A stretch of DNA of 64,000 nucleotides, taken from assembly GCA_024516035.1 (NCBI GenBank), contig CM044959.1:11033588-11097587 (forward strand), given 5' to 3'. Made by a program: the position numbers and the translations under genes. Numbering within the stretch: position 1 is the first letter of the stretch; every line of letters starts with the position of its first letter. The stretch comes from Bactericera cockerelli (Eukaryota > Arthropoda > Insecta > Hemiptera > Triozidae). Below, piece after piece: positions 1 through 9,564 of this stretch. Below the pieces are notes generated by a model. The model was given only the letters and a program-made list of their open reading frames with translations, searched no databases and was not told where the DNA came from.

Positions 1-206
1 TGTAAGGGTTGGCTAGTCTGTTCTCTGTTTATAGTCCTCTAGCGAGACACTGGTCTTCTCCCTGTTTAATTATTCATCATCATAGGGTGGCGTCATCGTG
101 AAGCCAGACAGTGGAGGAATGACTCAGCACTTCTACCACTGTCTTTACAAGGAGGCTAATAATTGTCAGGGGCCCCCAGACCAAGTCTTTTATTTTTATT
201 TATTAT

Positions 207-250
<44 letters not shown>

Positions 251-471
251 TTAATTTAGAGTTAATCTGTAATGTCTAAATTATGTAAATTTTTATATCA
301 TTTTCAATTCATTTTTGTATTTTTATTCCAATTTTTAGTTTAAAAAATCTATTGTTTTTCTTACTCTTAAGAACCTATCGAGTGATTCAATGTAATTGCT
401 TGTAATAACTGTTTTGAATCCAATAAAACTCAATTCAAATTCAAATTATTATTATTATCCATGTCCCTCAG
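1..471 (+). other. NUP160 intron, 5' part outside window
   Basis: This is non-coding sequence before the first visible exon. Bases 1-75 match the end of family E (also at 9883-9985 inverted, 11889-11945 and 18208-18300). Bases 76-190 contain a short open stretch (GGVIVKPDSGG...) that I do not recognise and that has no convincing donor. Bases 211-251 are an (ACT)n microsatellite. Bases 253-455 are A+T-rich and end with AATAAA at 422-427 followed by CAATTCAAATTC, which looks like the 3' tail of a LINE. The intron closes with a ctcag acceptor at 471. Confidence 0.5.
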
Positions 472-727
472 GTACGACCAGGACGGCGGGGAGGACAGGG
501 GCTGGCACTACGCCCAGCTCGAGTCCCTGCAGATCCACCCCTCGAGTCCTGCCCTCTGTCCCCAGGGCAAGATATCGGACCTGATCTTCAAGCCGGGCCT
601 CTTCTCGGCTTCGGACGTCACGCGCGCCCTGGAAATACAACACAACGGGCACGCGCTCCTGGCGGATCCGCATCTCACCCTGCGGCAGAAAGTGCTGCAG
701 GCGGTCGAGCGGGAGATTGACGCCAAG
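472..727 (+). CDS. NUP160: Nuclear pore protein Nup160, exon a (first visible)
   Basis: The exon encodes RYDQDGGEDRGWHYAQLE through ...VEREIDAK (85 codons plus the last base of a split Arg codon) and ends phase 0 at AAG|gtatta. From the known family, the order of motifs (RY..., LQSLF-like turn, FxPGLFS.. followed by ALEI, a heptad-like VLQAVEREI helix) matches vertebrate Nup160 just after the beta-propeller, where the alpha-solenoid begins. Nup160 is a scaffold subunit of the Y (Nup107-160) complex of the nuclear pore and also acts at kinetochores in vertebrates. The upstream propeller exons are not in the window. The exon is strongly GC-rich compared with its flanks. Identification rests on the combined protein from all twelve exons. 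Confidence 0.88.
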
Positions 728-857
728 GTATTATTATTATATTATTTAGAGAAGGTATTATTATTATTGTTATTGAATACTTTTTTAGAAAATAATACAA
801 ATAATAAAAACAAATAAATAACAAAATGTATAATAATTAAAACATGAAAATACAATC

Positions 858-954
858 TACAGGGTCCGCCAAAAAAAAGGAGCTTTGGTATTTTTAAAAT
901 TTAATCTGTTCCCTAGATATTTCGATTGGCTTCTTTTTTTTGGCGGACCCTGTA
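858..954. mobile_element. 97-bp Tc1/mariner-like MITE
   Basis: The element starts TACAGGGTCCGCCAAAAAAA and ends with the inverse TTTTTTTGGCGGACCCTGTA, so the terminal inverted repeats are about 20 bp around a core of roughly 55 bp. The CAGGGT tip and flanking TA fit Tc1/mariner-type non-autonomous elements. It has no coding capacity. Confidence 0.7.
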
Positions 955-1135
955 TACAGATGTCCTGACTAAAGGCCGGGGTTATTGCCCTTGTCAATCT
1001 CTTCCACCCAACTTTTTTTTAAGGAAACAATATAAACAATAAAATGGAAAGAAATAGATAAATACATATGCCCTAACTAAAGGGCGGGTTTATTGCCTAT
1101 GACAATCTCTTCCATCCAACCCGTTTTTTTTTATA
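955..1135. repeat. Family F repeat, two tandem copies
   Basis: Two related segments (about 958-1015 and 1067-1125) carry CTAAAGGGCGGG(T/G)TTATTGCC followed by CAATCTCTTCCA(C/T)CCAAC. The same motif recurs at 13205-13265 and in every unit of the large array (e.g. 30960-30990). It is probably the tail of a retroposon, seen here on its reverse strand. Confidence 0.45.
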
Positions 1136-1330
1136 AAAGGGATTAAAGTTCGAATAAGCCCTAACATTAATCCTGTTTTGTAATTTGACCCTTGTAATTG
1201 TACCCCATGGACCCCCAGTAGGTTATATTTATTTATTTATTACACGCGACCAGCCCAAAATACAAGTGACAATGTATAACAAATAATGTTTAGGAAAAAG
1301 GCAAAGTAAAAGAAAAAGAATTGTACCCTG

Positions 1331-1549
1331 TCCCGGTAGCTTAGTGGTAAAGGCGGCATCTCTGTGAATCCAAAGATTCCAGAGGTTGTGGGTTCGAAAC
1401 CCAGCCGGGACATGACAAGTTATCCTCCCATTTTGGATTTTTACCACATAATAATATGTCTTGGGCTAACTGTTGGAATAATGGGACTTTAATTTATTAG
1501 TACTAATCGGGCAGTATAAATAAGGCGATATTATTATTATATTATTATT
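1331..1549 (+). mobile_element. SINE family A (tRNA-headed)
   Basis: The head TCCCGGTAGCTTAGTGG resembles a pol III A box and GGGTTCGAAACCC is a near-perfect B box. The body carries GACATGACAAGTTATCCTCC and TTTTACCACATAATAATATG, and the element ends GGCGATATTATTATT. The same layout is seen at 11951, 16187, 18645 (inverted) and 20184. Confidence 0.8.
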
Positions 1550-1560
1550 ACCCACCTCAG

Positions 1561-1623
1561 GTGAGTGAGCTCCCAGACTCTCTGGACGACTCCGCCAGGA
1601 CCGCTTCTGAGCACTACCTGTCC
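1561..1623 (+). pseudogene. NUP160 exon 2 partial copy 1
   Basis: After a cacctcag acceptor come the first 63 bases of the exon found intact at 4467-4648 (VSELPDSLDDSARTASEHYLS), with one A-for-G difference giving Arg-Thr instead of Arg-Ala. It breaks into a CTTATA microsatellite with no donor, so it cannot replace the real exon. Confidence 0.85.
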
Positions 1624-1768
1624 TTATACTTATACTTATACTTATACTTATACTTATACTTATACTTATACTTATACTTATACTTATACTTATACTTATA
1701 CTTATACTTATACTTATACTTATACTTATACTTATACTTATACTTATACTTATACTTATACTTATACC
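1621..1768. repeat. (CTTATA)n microsatellite
   Basis: About 24 nearly perfect copies of a 6-bp unit lie between two partial exon-2 copies. The open frames through it (LYLYLY, YTYTYT, YKYKYK) are artefacts of the repeat. Confidence 0.97.
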
Positions 1769-1775
1769 CCCTCAG

Positions 1776-1926
1776 GTAAGTGAGCTCCCAGACTCTCTGG
1801 ACGACTCCGCCAGGGCCGCCTCTGAGCACTACCTGTCCGAACAGACCTGGGAGGACTTCTACTCGGCCTGTCTGCAGTACCGCAAGCTATCCCTGCCCCC
1901 CCTAGGCATGCATCACATCGGCCCTG
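1776..1926 (+). pseudogene. NUP160 exon 2 partial copy 2
   Basis: The acceptor ccctcag is followed by GTAAGTGAG and 151 bases of exon 2, open as VSELPD...LGMHHIGP. It stops at GGCCCTG, where the TTCTA microsatellite begins, so the last 31 bases and the donor of the real exon are missing. It differs from the real exon by Ile for Leu in the MHHxGP segment. Confidence 0.87.
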
Positions 1927-2646
1927 CTATTCTATTCTATGCTATGCTATTATATTCTATTCTATGCTATTCAATTCTATTCTATGCTATACTATTCTAT
2001 TCTATGCTATTCTATTCTATGCTATTCTATTCTATTCTATGCTATTCTATTCTATTCTATGCTATTATATTCTATTCTATGCTATTCTATTCTATTCTAT
2101 GCTATTCTATTCTATTCTCTATTCTATTCTATGCTATTCTATTCTATTCTATATTCTATTCTATATTCTATTCTATATTCTATTCTATATTCTATTCTAT
2201 ATTCTATTCTATTCTATATTCTATTCTATATTCTATTCTATATTCTATTCTATATTCTATTCTATATTCTATTCTATATTCTATTCTATAATTTATTCTA
2301 TATTCTATTCTATATTCTATTCTATATTCTATTCTATATTCTATTCTATATTCTATTCTATGCTATTCTATTCTATTCTATTCTATATTCTATTCTATTC
2401 TATTCTATTCTATTCTATTCTATTCTATTCTATTCTATATTCTATTCTCTATTTCTATTCTATATTCTATTCTATATTCTATATTCTATTCTATTCTATT
2501 CATATTCTATTCTATTCTATATTCTATTCTATTCTATATTCTATTCTAGATTCTATATTCCTATCTAATTCTATTATTCTATATTCTATTCTAGATTCTA
2601 TATTCTATTCTATATTCTATTCTTATTCTATTCTATTCTATTTATG
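1927..2646. repeat. TTCTA-type microsatellite block 1
   Basis: This is a 5-bp TTCTA unit with higher-order variants (CTATGCTATTC, CTATATTCTATT). The 127-232 residue open frames in it are low-complexity artefacts. Confidence 0.97.
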
Positions 2647-2658
2647 TCCCCCCCTCAG

Positions 2659-2809
2659 GTAAGTGAGCTCCCAGACTCTCTGGACGACTCCGCCAGGGCC
2701 GCCTCTGAGCACTACCTGTCCGAACAGACCTGGGAGGACTTCTACTCCGCCTGTCTGCAGTACCGCAAGCTATCCCTGCCCCCCCTAGGCATGCATCACA
2801 TCGGCCCTG
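2659..2809 (+). pseudogene. NUP160 exon 2 partial copy 3
   Basis: This 151-bp copy has the same acceptor (cccctcag), GTAAGTGAG start and GGCCCTG breakpoint as copy 2. The shared end and the I in MHHIGP show that copies 2 and 3 were amplified together with their microsatellite. Confidence 0.87.
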
Positions 2810-4304
2810 TTATTCTATTCTATTCTATTCTATTCTATTCTATTCTATTCTATGCTATTCTATGCTATTCTATTCTATATTCTATTCTATTCTATTCTAT
2901 TCTATTTCTATTCTATTCTATTCTAATTCTATCTATTCTATGCTATTCTATCTATTCTATTCATATTCTATTCTATTCTATCTTATCTATCTATTCTATT
3001 CTATATTTCTATTCTATATTCTATTCTACTATTTATCTATTTTCTATTCTATTATTCTATATTCTATTCTTATTTTTCATATTCTATATTCTATTCTATA
3101 TTCTTCTATATTTTATATTCTTTATTCATAATATTCTATTCTATATTCTATTCTAATCTATTCTACTATCTATTCTATATTCTATCTATCATTCTATTCT
3201 ACTATTCTATATCTATTCTATATTCTAATTCTATATTCTATTCTATAATTCTATTCTATATTCTATTCTACTATTCTATTCTACTATTCTATTTATCTAT
3301 CTAATTCTATTATTCTATATTCTATTTTTATTCTAATTCTATTCTATCTATTCTTATTCTATCATATTCTATTCTATATTCTATTCTTTATTCTATTCTA
3401 TTTTTCTTATTCTATTCTATATTTCTATTCTATTCTATTTCTATTCTATATTCTATTCTATTATTCTATTCTATATTCTATTCTATATTCTATTCTATAT
3501 TCTATTCTATATATTCTATTCTATTCTAATTCTAATTCTATATTCTATTATTCTATATTCTATTTCTATCATTCTATTCTATTCTATTTTATTCTATTCT
3601 AATATTCTATTTATTCTATATTCTATTCTATATTCTATTCTATTCTATTCTATTCTATTCTATATTCTATTCTATTCTATTTTTATATCTATTCTATATT
3701 CTATATTAATTTCTATTCTATTCTATTCTATATTCTATTCTATATTCTATTCATATTCTATTCTATATTCTATTCTATATTCTATTTCTATTTTTCTATT
3801 CTATATTCTATTCTATATTCTATTCTATATTCTATTCTTATTTCTATATTCTATTCTATATATTCTATTCTATTCTATTCTATTTTCTATATTCTATTCT
3901 AATATTCTTATTCTTATTCTATATTCTATATTTATTCATATCTATTCTATATTCTTATTCTATATTCTATTCTATATTTCTATTCATATCTATTCTATTC
4001 TATTATTCTATTTTATCTATATCTATTCTTATTCTATTCTATTCTATTCTATTCTATATTCATTCTATTCTATACATTTATCTATATTCTATATTCTATT
4101 CTATATTCTATTCTATATTCTATTCTATATATTTTATTCTATATTCTATTCTATTCTATATTCTATTCTATATTTTATTCTATATTCTATTCTATATTCT
4201 ATTCTACATTCTATTCTATATTCTTTTCTATATTCTATTCTACATTCTATTCTATATTCTATTCTATTCTATATTCTATTCTATATTCTATTCTATTCTA
4301 TTAT
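2810..4304. repeat. TTCTA-type microsatellite block 2
   Basis: About 1.5 kb of imperfect TTCTA / TATATTCTAT repeat, more degenerate than block 1. No gene is visible inside it. Confidence 0.97.
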
Positions 4305-4315
4305 ACCCCCCTCAG

Positions 4316-4397
4316 GTGAGTGAGCTCCCAGACTCTCTGGACGACTCTGCCAGGGCCGCCTCTGAGCACTACCTGTCCGAACAGACCTGGGAGGACT
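4316..4397 (+). pseudogene. NUP160 exon 2 partial copy 4
   Basis: The first 82 bases of exon 2 follow a ccctcag acceptor. Like copy 1 it starts GTGAGTGAG rather than GTAAGTGAG. It is interrupted within the WEDF codons by a 60-bp TTCTA tract (4398-4456). Confidence 0.85.
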
Positions 4398-4466
4398 TTC
4401 TATATTCTATTCTATTCTATTCTATTCTATTCTATTCTATATTCTATTCTATTCTACCCCCCTCAG

Positions 4467-4648
4467 GTAAGTGAGCTCCCAGACTCTCTGGACGACTCCG
4501 CCAGGGCCGCCTCTGAGCACTACCTGTCCGAACAGACCTGGGAGGACTTCTACTCCGCCTGTCTGCAGTACCGCAAGCTATCCTTGCCCCCCCTAGGCAT
4601 GCATCACCTCGGCCCTGCCAACCTGCTGCTCCTCATCAAGAAGAACAG
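4467..4648 (+). CDS. NUP160: Nup160 exon 2 (functional copy)
   Basis: This is the only copy that runs to a donor (AACAG|gtgagt). It encodes VSELPDSLDDSARAASEHYL ... EQTWEDFYSACLQYRKLSLP ... LLLLIKKN and leaves AG for the next codon. The aromatic FYSACLQY segment and the hydrophobic LLLLIKKN strand are hallmarks of the Nup160 region just after the propeller. It starts phase 0 after exon a. The first six bases, GTAAGT, are themselves a consensus 5' splice site directly after a pyrimidine-rich CAG, so the acceptor has the form of a recursive-splicing ratchet point. Confidence 0.88.
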
Positions 4649-5388
4649 GTGAGTTTATTTGTGGAATAGAATTAAAAATCATCCTTTTTCTTTCTTTTTT
4701 TTTAAGTGAAAGGCAGGAAAAAATCTTTCAAAGACACCCCCAGATCCTGGGGTGTGGGATTTCCACCCCCTAAAAACCCACCTTCTCTAAAAGCTAAACC
4801 GCACTTGGAACCGAAAAATATCATTACTTCAAGTGCGGTCCTTGAAGTCTTTTTTTTATTTAATCAACAGACTGACATCATTTTGAAGTAGAAATAATGG
4901 TATACAAATTAACAGTAGATCACTGGTAATCCAGCTCCATCTTCATAAGGTAGACTCCTTACAGTTTTTCTAGTATCTCTGAGTCTAAGAGAGACAGCCC
5001 GAATGATCGATAATTGTTCTTGGGTCCTTATCCATGCTAGAATATTGGAATAAGTTTTATTCCATTTGGCGCTTAAGACATTAGCCATTTATTGTTTCTA
5101 TTATTTTTTTTTCGTTTTTTTTTTACATATTTGTGTTCACCATCTTTCGTGATATCACAACTACTCAATCTTGCTTTACTAAATCTAAACCGCGACTTGA
5201 ACCACTGACCTCTATCAGTACAGACTACAATACAGACCACAAGCGTCTACAGTAGCTACTGTTTCATCGCTACGAAAAAAAAAAACACGTAGGTCGATTG
5301 TATTTTAATTTGTAATTATTTGTGTTGTATATAATACGTCCTATTAATAAAGTGTAAAAAAAAAAAAAAACAATAATTGATGTTGCAG
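4649..5388 (+). other. Intron 2 with SINE-B remnant
   Basis: The intron contains a small inverted repeat (accgcacttg at about 4799 and caagtgcggt at about 4831), then unrecognised A+T-rich DNA. A family B SINE lies inverted at about 5125-5245 (gatatcacaactactcaa, then a B-box-like gacttgaacc). It ends gttgcag at 5388. Confidence 0.55.
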
Positions 5389-5654
5389 TCTGTCCTTCCT
5401 GCGGCCTCTGGACGAGCTAGAGGAGCTGGTGCATAACCCCGGCAGCTCCGTGCATAACCAGTCCGTGCATAACCCGAGCCATTCCGTGCATAACTCCTCC
5501 GCCGCCTCCTCGGAAGACCTAGGGTCCGGGTCTCCGCGCAAGGAGAGCTACGCAGACTTCGACCAGTTCATGGCGGCGCTCAGCGCTCTGCATCTGGACA
5601 ACAATTCCAACCAGGAGATCGCGTTCACGCTCACAGACGCGAAGAAGGATAGAG
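5389..5654 (+). CDS. NUP160: Nup160 exon 3
   Basis: With AG from exon 2 it encodes SLSFLRPLDELEELVHN ... SEDLGSGSPRKESYADFDQ ... NQEIAFTLTDAKKDR and ends phase 1 (AGA G|gtacag). The SLSFLRP start and the following acidic loop fit the Nup160 solenoid. A lineage-specific insertion contains four VHN triplets, each coded by gtgcataac, which looks like a small in-frame repeat expansion inside an exposed loop. Confidence 0.87.
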
Positions 5655-5726
5655 GTACAGTGTTTTTGACAACTTTATAAAGTTCAAGTTAAAGTATATC
5701 ATATTTGTGTTAATCACTTTAAGACT

Positions 5727-5870
5727 TCGTGATGCTGGCATTCCGGCCCAACCCAGGCTGGGTTAGGTTTAATGTGGGTAGCAGGTTTGTGAGTTTCCTG
5801 CGAATGGAGGGTAACACCCCCCGTCGTGTTATGACCATGCAGTTGAAAGCGACGTTAAACACAAAAATTA
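5727..5870 (+). mobile_element. SINE family D core, headless copy
   Basis: Bases from gctggcattccggcccaac through cgaatggagggtaacac to agcgacgttaaacac match the shared D core and tail seen at 15207-15350 (inverted) and 8650-8760 (inverted). No tRNA-like or 5S-like head is present, so it is 5'-truncated. Confidence 0.65.
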
Positions 5871-6185
5871 AAAAGAATAATAATGATGAGAAACTTTTTT
5901 CAATGTTTGTAGCCCCTGAATAACATCTTTGCGGATTGACATCTAATTGAGAAACACACTGTATATTTTGTAGATTTCTAATTAATTTTGTATTTTGAAG
6001 GAAAAAAAAAAAAAAAAAAATAGATATTTTGTCAGATATTTTGGATATTTTGTCGACTCGAGTGAGATATTTTATCGACTCAAGTCAGATATTTTGAACT
6101 TCTGTTTCCGTTTTGACTGTAGAAGAATTTTACTGCGGAACCTTCGTCACTCGCCCGAAACTTCCATCCCATTGAAATCAGGATC

Positions 6186-6524
6186 ATTTAGAAGTTCCTG
6201 AGCTCTCTAGGAACATCGCAAAGTTCCTAGGAACTTCTAGTTGTTCCTAGAGCACTTAGGAAATTCTAGATGTTCCTAGAGCACTTAGGAACGTCTAGAT
6301 GTTCCTAGAGCACTTAGGAACTTCTAGATGTTCCTAGAGCACTTAGGAACGTCTAGATGTTCCTAGAGCACTTAGGAACTTCTAGATGTTCCTAGAGCAC
6401 TTAGGAACTTCTAGTTGTTCCTAGAGCACTTAAGAACTTCTAGATGTTCCTAGAGCACTTAGGAACTTCTAGATGTTCCTAGAGCACTTAGGAACTTCTT
6501 TTCCTAGAGCACTTAGGAACTTCT
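6186..6524. repeat. 29-bp tandem repeat
   Basis: About 11 copies of a 29-bp unit built on gttcctagagcacttagga and ttctaga. It forms the 3' end of the nested minus-strand gene: the last codons and the TAA of that gene lie in the first unit. Confidence 0.93.
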
Positions 6525-7439
6525 AGTTTCCGGGGAAGCAACACGAGCAGTGTATTGTCTGTCCATCTGTAACTTTCTATCACGATCTTCTTTAAGTTGC
6601 AAAAATAACATTTGACCTTTCTCTCTTTCTCTAGCTTGTCGCTCTTTCTCTTGTTGTCTTTCCAACTTCTTTCGCTGCTCAGTTTCTTTGTTCAAGCGAC
6701 TTTTTTCTTCCTTAACTTTTTGTTTCAGTTCTTTTTTTTCTTCTTTCTCCTGAAGTATTTCTGTGAGAGTTTTCTGTCTATTCAACGCGTAATTTTCTCT
6801 CTGACGTGCGTTATATTGAACGCGCTTCTTCTCACTTTCCTCCCAATTCGACAGAGTTTTTTCAGCTCGCTTCCTCTTCCCCAGTTCGGAAACCGCTTCC
6901 TTGTTGCTCATGGGTGGTGCCAGTTTCAAAAAATCAGCATTCGAATTTTGCGCCGAACTTGATTGACCTCCACCTGTAGGTAGTCCGATAAAGGATCCCC
7001 AGTTTTTCGGATCATCACTTTGGCCATCAACTGTGGAAGAAATAAATGTGTGTTTTTTATTTAGTTTGGGTTTAATGTCGCTTTCAACTTTCAACTGCAT
7101 GATAACTTTTTTACTTTCCTTATCCTATAATAAGTAAGGAAAGTATTGTATTCGTCGAAAATTTGACCCACCCAGTTTTTCACATATCTGGACGAATCAT
7201 AGCCTCAGGATACCAAAAAAGTTGTTTTCGGCCATTGGTCCGTGCGTCCGTCTGTCTGTCTGATAAGGAAAGTCGTGTGATGTTTACACCAGATTTTTTA
7301 AACTTAATTTACTCGTTCAAAGTACACGAGTTTCAGGTGTAGCTACTCAATGTAAGAAAAAAACATGTTTTATAGAAATCTTACCTGGTATCAAGTAGAC
7401 AGCTAAAGAGGCTATCAAAAGTATAAGAATATTAGCCAT
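6513..7439 (-). CDS. Nested two-exon gene: predicted secreted coiled-coil protein
   Basis: Exon 1 (7439 to 7385) encodes MANILILLIASLAVYLIP, a convincing signal peptide, and ends CCAG|gtaaga in phase 1. Exon 2 (7030 to 6513) follows a strong ttcttccacag acceptor and runs in phase to TAA, for about 190 residues in total. The mature part starts VDGQSDDPKNWGSFIGLPTG, a Gly/Ser/Asn-rich linker, and continues into a roughly 110-residue K/E/R/Q-rich segment with the spacing of a long coiled coil. I see no cysteine and recognise no family. The gene lies on the opposite strand inside NUP160 intron 3. A continuous frame exists through the intron side as well, but the signal peptide plus matching splice phases favour the two-exon model. 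It could be a young or decaying gene, since its 3' end is a repeat. Confidence 0.55.
7100..7300. repeat. Dispersed insect-type repeat in nested-gene intron
   Basis: It carries an imperfect palindrome (ctttccttat ... ataagtaaggaaag) and then a gtccgtgcgtccgtctgtctg run. Similar AAGGAAAGTATT...GTCTGTCTG repeats are, to my recollection, common in hemipteran genomes, but I cannot check this here. Confidence 0.35.
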
Positions 7440-7509
7440 TGCTACAGCGTTGACTGTGTGAGTTTTTAATCAACTGCTAGGTAGAAAAATGCCTACGTAC
7501 AGAAAATTA

Positions 7510-7522
7510 GGGCTATATATTT
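7510..7522 (-). promoter_or_regulatory. TATA box of nested gene
   Basis: On the minus strand, AAATATATAGCCC lies about 75-80 bp upstream of the ATG at 7439. That leaves room for a start site about 30 bp downstream and a leader of about 45-50 bp. The motif is seen directly; promoter function is inferred. Confidence 0.4.
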
Positions 7523-7583
7523 TAGGCACCAACTGTTTTGAGCTCATTAACTTTTACGTGACTTCCATTATAAACGAAACATC

Positions 7584-7936
7584 TATACCGGGTGTTTCAT
7601 TATAAACGAGACATTCAAATATCTCGAGAACTAATGAAGATAGAAAGATCTTGTTTTCGCTGGATTTATAAACTTTTTGGTTGACATCTTTTGATATCCA
7701 CAAAAAAATTAGGAAAACCCAAAAGCACCATTGAAAGAGAATGCCGTTGGCATTAGCGCTACCCTTGATCAAGATTTGATTTCTAACTTTCAAAAATATG
7801 CCTAAGTCGTTTATCAAGGTAATTCCAAGATCAACTTATTATTTTTAAATGGATCAACCTGCATTTTGTATAATTTTCCGATTCTTCATGATTTTTTAAT
7901 TTAAAATATTTAATTGTGTTGGGACACCCTGTATAT
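7584..7936. mobile_element. Possible mariner-type MITE
   Basis: The left end tataccgggtgtttc and the inverse of the right end (tatacagggtgtccc) form a short imperfect inverted repeat of the CAGGGTGTCCC type around about 330 bp of A+T-rich sequence without coding potential. Confidence 0.4.
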
Positions 7937-7939
7937 ACA

Positions 7940-8235
7940 TTAAGCACGAGGAAAACGACCTCATTTCCCTACACAGGTGGGGTCACAGTAGAAAGGTGTT
8001 TTTGAAACGGGTGATACACGCATAGAGGAGAGACTGGAATGAAGCAGCTAAGTTTTTCAGCTCGGGACAAGTCACCATATTATTATTTATTTGGTGAACA
8101 ATTATTAAATAGCGTGATTCAGCATGAATGGCACAATTGGCACATATTTAAAAAGTATAAGTATAAGTAGTGCTTTATTTAGACTGTCAGCGCAAGACAG
8201 GTAGTCCCATTATGCCAACAGTTTTTGAGATTGAT
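7940..8235. other. Intron 3 sequence, unrecognised
   Basis: No gene is visible. A stretch at 8150-8215 (agtataagtataagtag, then tgtcagcgcaagacaggtag) resembles a retroposon tail but has no second copy in the window that I can identify. Confidence 0.3.
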
Positions 8236-8897
8236 TAGGTATTGATACCTAAATCACGGTGGTAAGAGGATTATATGGATGCCCAGATCCAATGTCTAGG
8301 CTCCTTTCATGTCCATTAATTCTATTTGGTTTTAACGTTCGGTGTCACTGTGGCAGAGCGAGTGAGCGCGCTAGGCATTGCACACATGGTGACCTGGGTT
8401 CGATTCCCAGCGGGGGAGGATTTTTTCTGCTCTGTCCTTGGATGTTCGGGGTCCACTCATACCTCGTGAAGAAAAATGAGTAGCTGCTTTAATGTGAAGC
8501 AGCGACCAGTGGCAGAATCTTAGGCAAAAAAATAATACAAGATATTGTAAATTAAAGTGGTAAAGTCCTATGATTCTGCGCTACCCACTAAAATTGTGAC
8601 ATAATAACACAAAGAAAAGCATTATTATTATTATATATGGTTTTAACGTTCTGACTTGAGGTAGACAGGACGGGGGATTTACCCTCCATTCGCTGGGAAT
8701 TGTACCAGCTACCCACGTTAACCTCACCCAGCCTGGGTAGGGCCGGAAGTGCCAGCCTCACGTGTTTGGAAGGGACAGAATTTTCTGTGCGAAAAGTCTG
8801 CTCCAACCGGGAATCGAACTCAGAATCTCTGGGCTAACTCAGAATCTCTGGGCTACGGGCAGTAGTCACAATCGTTACGCCACGGAGGCTGGCAAAA
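8236..8897 (-). mobile_element. SINE D with tRNA head, split by another SINE
   Basis: The pieces 8236-8326 and 8638-8897 together match the uninterrupted copy at 14166-14487. Read on the minus strand, it has a tRNA-like head with B box GAGTTCGATTCCCGG, then the D core (ggctgggtgaggttaacgtg, agcgaatggagggtaaatc) and a tail ending near gtattgatacctaa. The head region holds a 16-bp internal duplication (ctcagaatctctgggc). Confidence 0.75.
8341..8637 (+). mobile_element. tRNA-headed SINE nested in SINE D
   Basis: It is inserted with a perfect 14-bp target-site duplication (tggttttaacgttc at 8327-8340 and 8638-8651). The head ggcagagcgagtgagcgcg and B box GGGTTCGATTCCCAG are tRNA-like, and it ends in attattattattatata. 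The empty site is preserved at 14254-14270. Confidence 0.85.
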
Positions 8898-8938
8898 AAA
8901 GGACATAGATCTCAACCAATGTATATTAGATTAGACAT

Positions 8939-9150
8939 GTTCGTAACACTCTTTAGTGGAAGGTAACCACCAGGCGAGGTTAATGCTCAAAGCATTTTCT
9001 ACCACCTAAACCTCAGAGTCTTATTATTGTGTGGTCACAAACTCAAATGAATGAGGAAAAATTCATGCACTCGGTGGGATTCGAACCAACGGATCCCTAC
9101 GCTACCTGGATTACCAGACTAGCTCGTTAACCACTTGACTACCAGTGCAC
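8939..9150 (-). mobile_element. SINE family C (inverted)
   Basis: Read on the minus strand, the head contains gtcaagtggttaacgag, then ggtaatccaggtagcgtag and B box GGTTCGAATCCCACC. The tail has gagggttaggtggtaga-type sequence and ends ggttaccttccactaaag. It matches 27213-27430 and 31565-31775. Confidence 0.75.
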
Positions 9151-9540
9151 TAAACGCCCAAGAAGTTCACTATCTCCTAATCAGAACGTGACAATCGCCG
9201 ATAGGGCCATGCCTTTATTAGGTTGTGCTTAGGATTAATAACATTTAGGAGTTCTCATTGCAGTTCTCTGTAGTGAAGAATTATTATAAAATGACCTCGG
9301 GTTTTTTAGTCAAACAAAAAGTAGGTAACTTCGAATGGTCAAAAAAAGAAAACAAATTGGCAGCCGCGCAGTTAGTTTTCATGCATTTCGAATTTCTAAA
9401 AAAATCATTTAAAAAAATAATCGAAAAACCAAGAGAAAAAATTAACTGTCATGGGAATAAAAATAAACAGGTTTGAATAACTCACAGCTTTCTATTACTT
9501 AAATTATGAAGAATGTAAATGAAAAGTAATAAAAACCTGA
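9151..9540. other. Intron 3 sequence, unrecognised
   Basis: A+T-rich DNA with a 72-codon chance open frame (9258-9476) and no recognisable element. Confidence 0.3.
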
Positions 9541-9564
9541 AACACTCATTTTAAATATTGGGAA

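Noticed and set aside
86..190. Possible upstream NUP160 exon (GGVIVKPDSGGMTQHFYHC)
   Set aside because: No clear donor, and I cannot fit it to the Nup160 region expected before exon a; left as unrecognised.
1331..1410. Genuine tRNA genes at the many GGTTCGAAACC B boxes
   Set aside because: The heads do not fold into complete cloverleafs that I can see, and each is followed by a conserved SINE body; they are SINE promoters.
1621..1768. (CTTATA)n as a telomere-like tract
   Set aside because: The unit does not match known telomeric repeats and it lies inside an intron between exon copies.
1908..3156. Long open frames (up to 232 residues) of F/Y/S/I/L repeats
   Set aside because: They are translations of the TTCTA microsatellite; several frames are open at once and no start or splice context exists.
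6222..6524. Resemblance of gttcctaggaacttctaga to a yeast FRT recombination site
   Set aside because: Only short words are shared; the 13-bp arms and 8-bp spacer arrangement is absent, and the 29-bp period explains the repeats.
6612..6962. 116-residue plus-strand F/L/S-rich frame
   Set aside because: It is the antisense shadow of the coiled-coil exon of the nested gene.
7554..7817. 87-residue minus-strand frame
   Set aside because: It lies inside a probable MITE and resembles no protein; likely chance.
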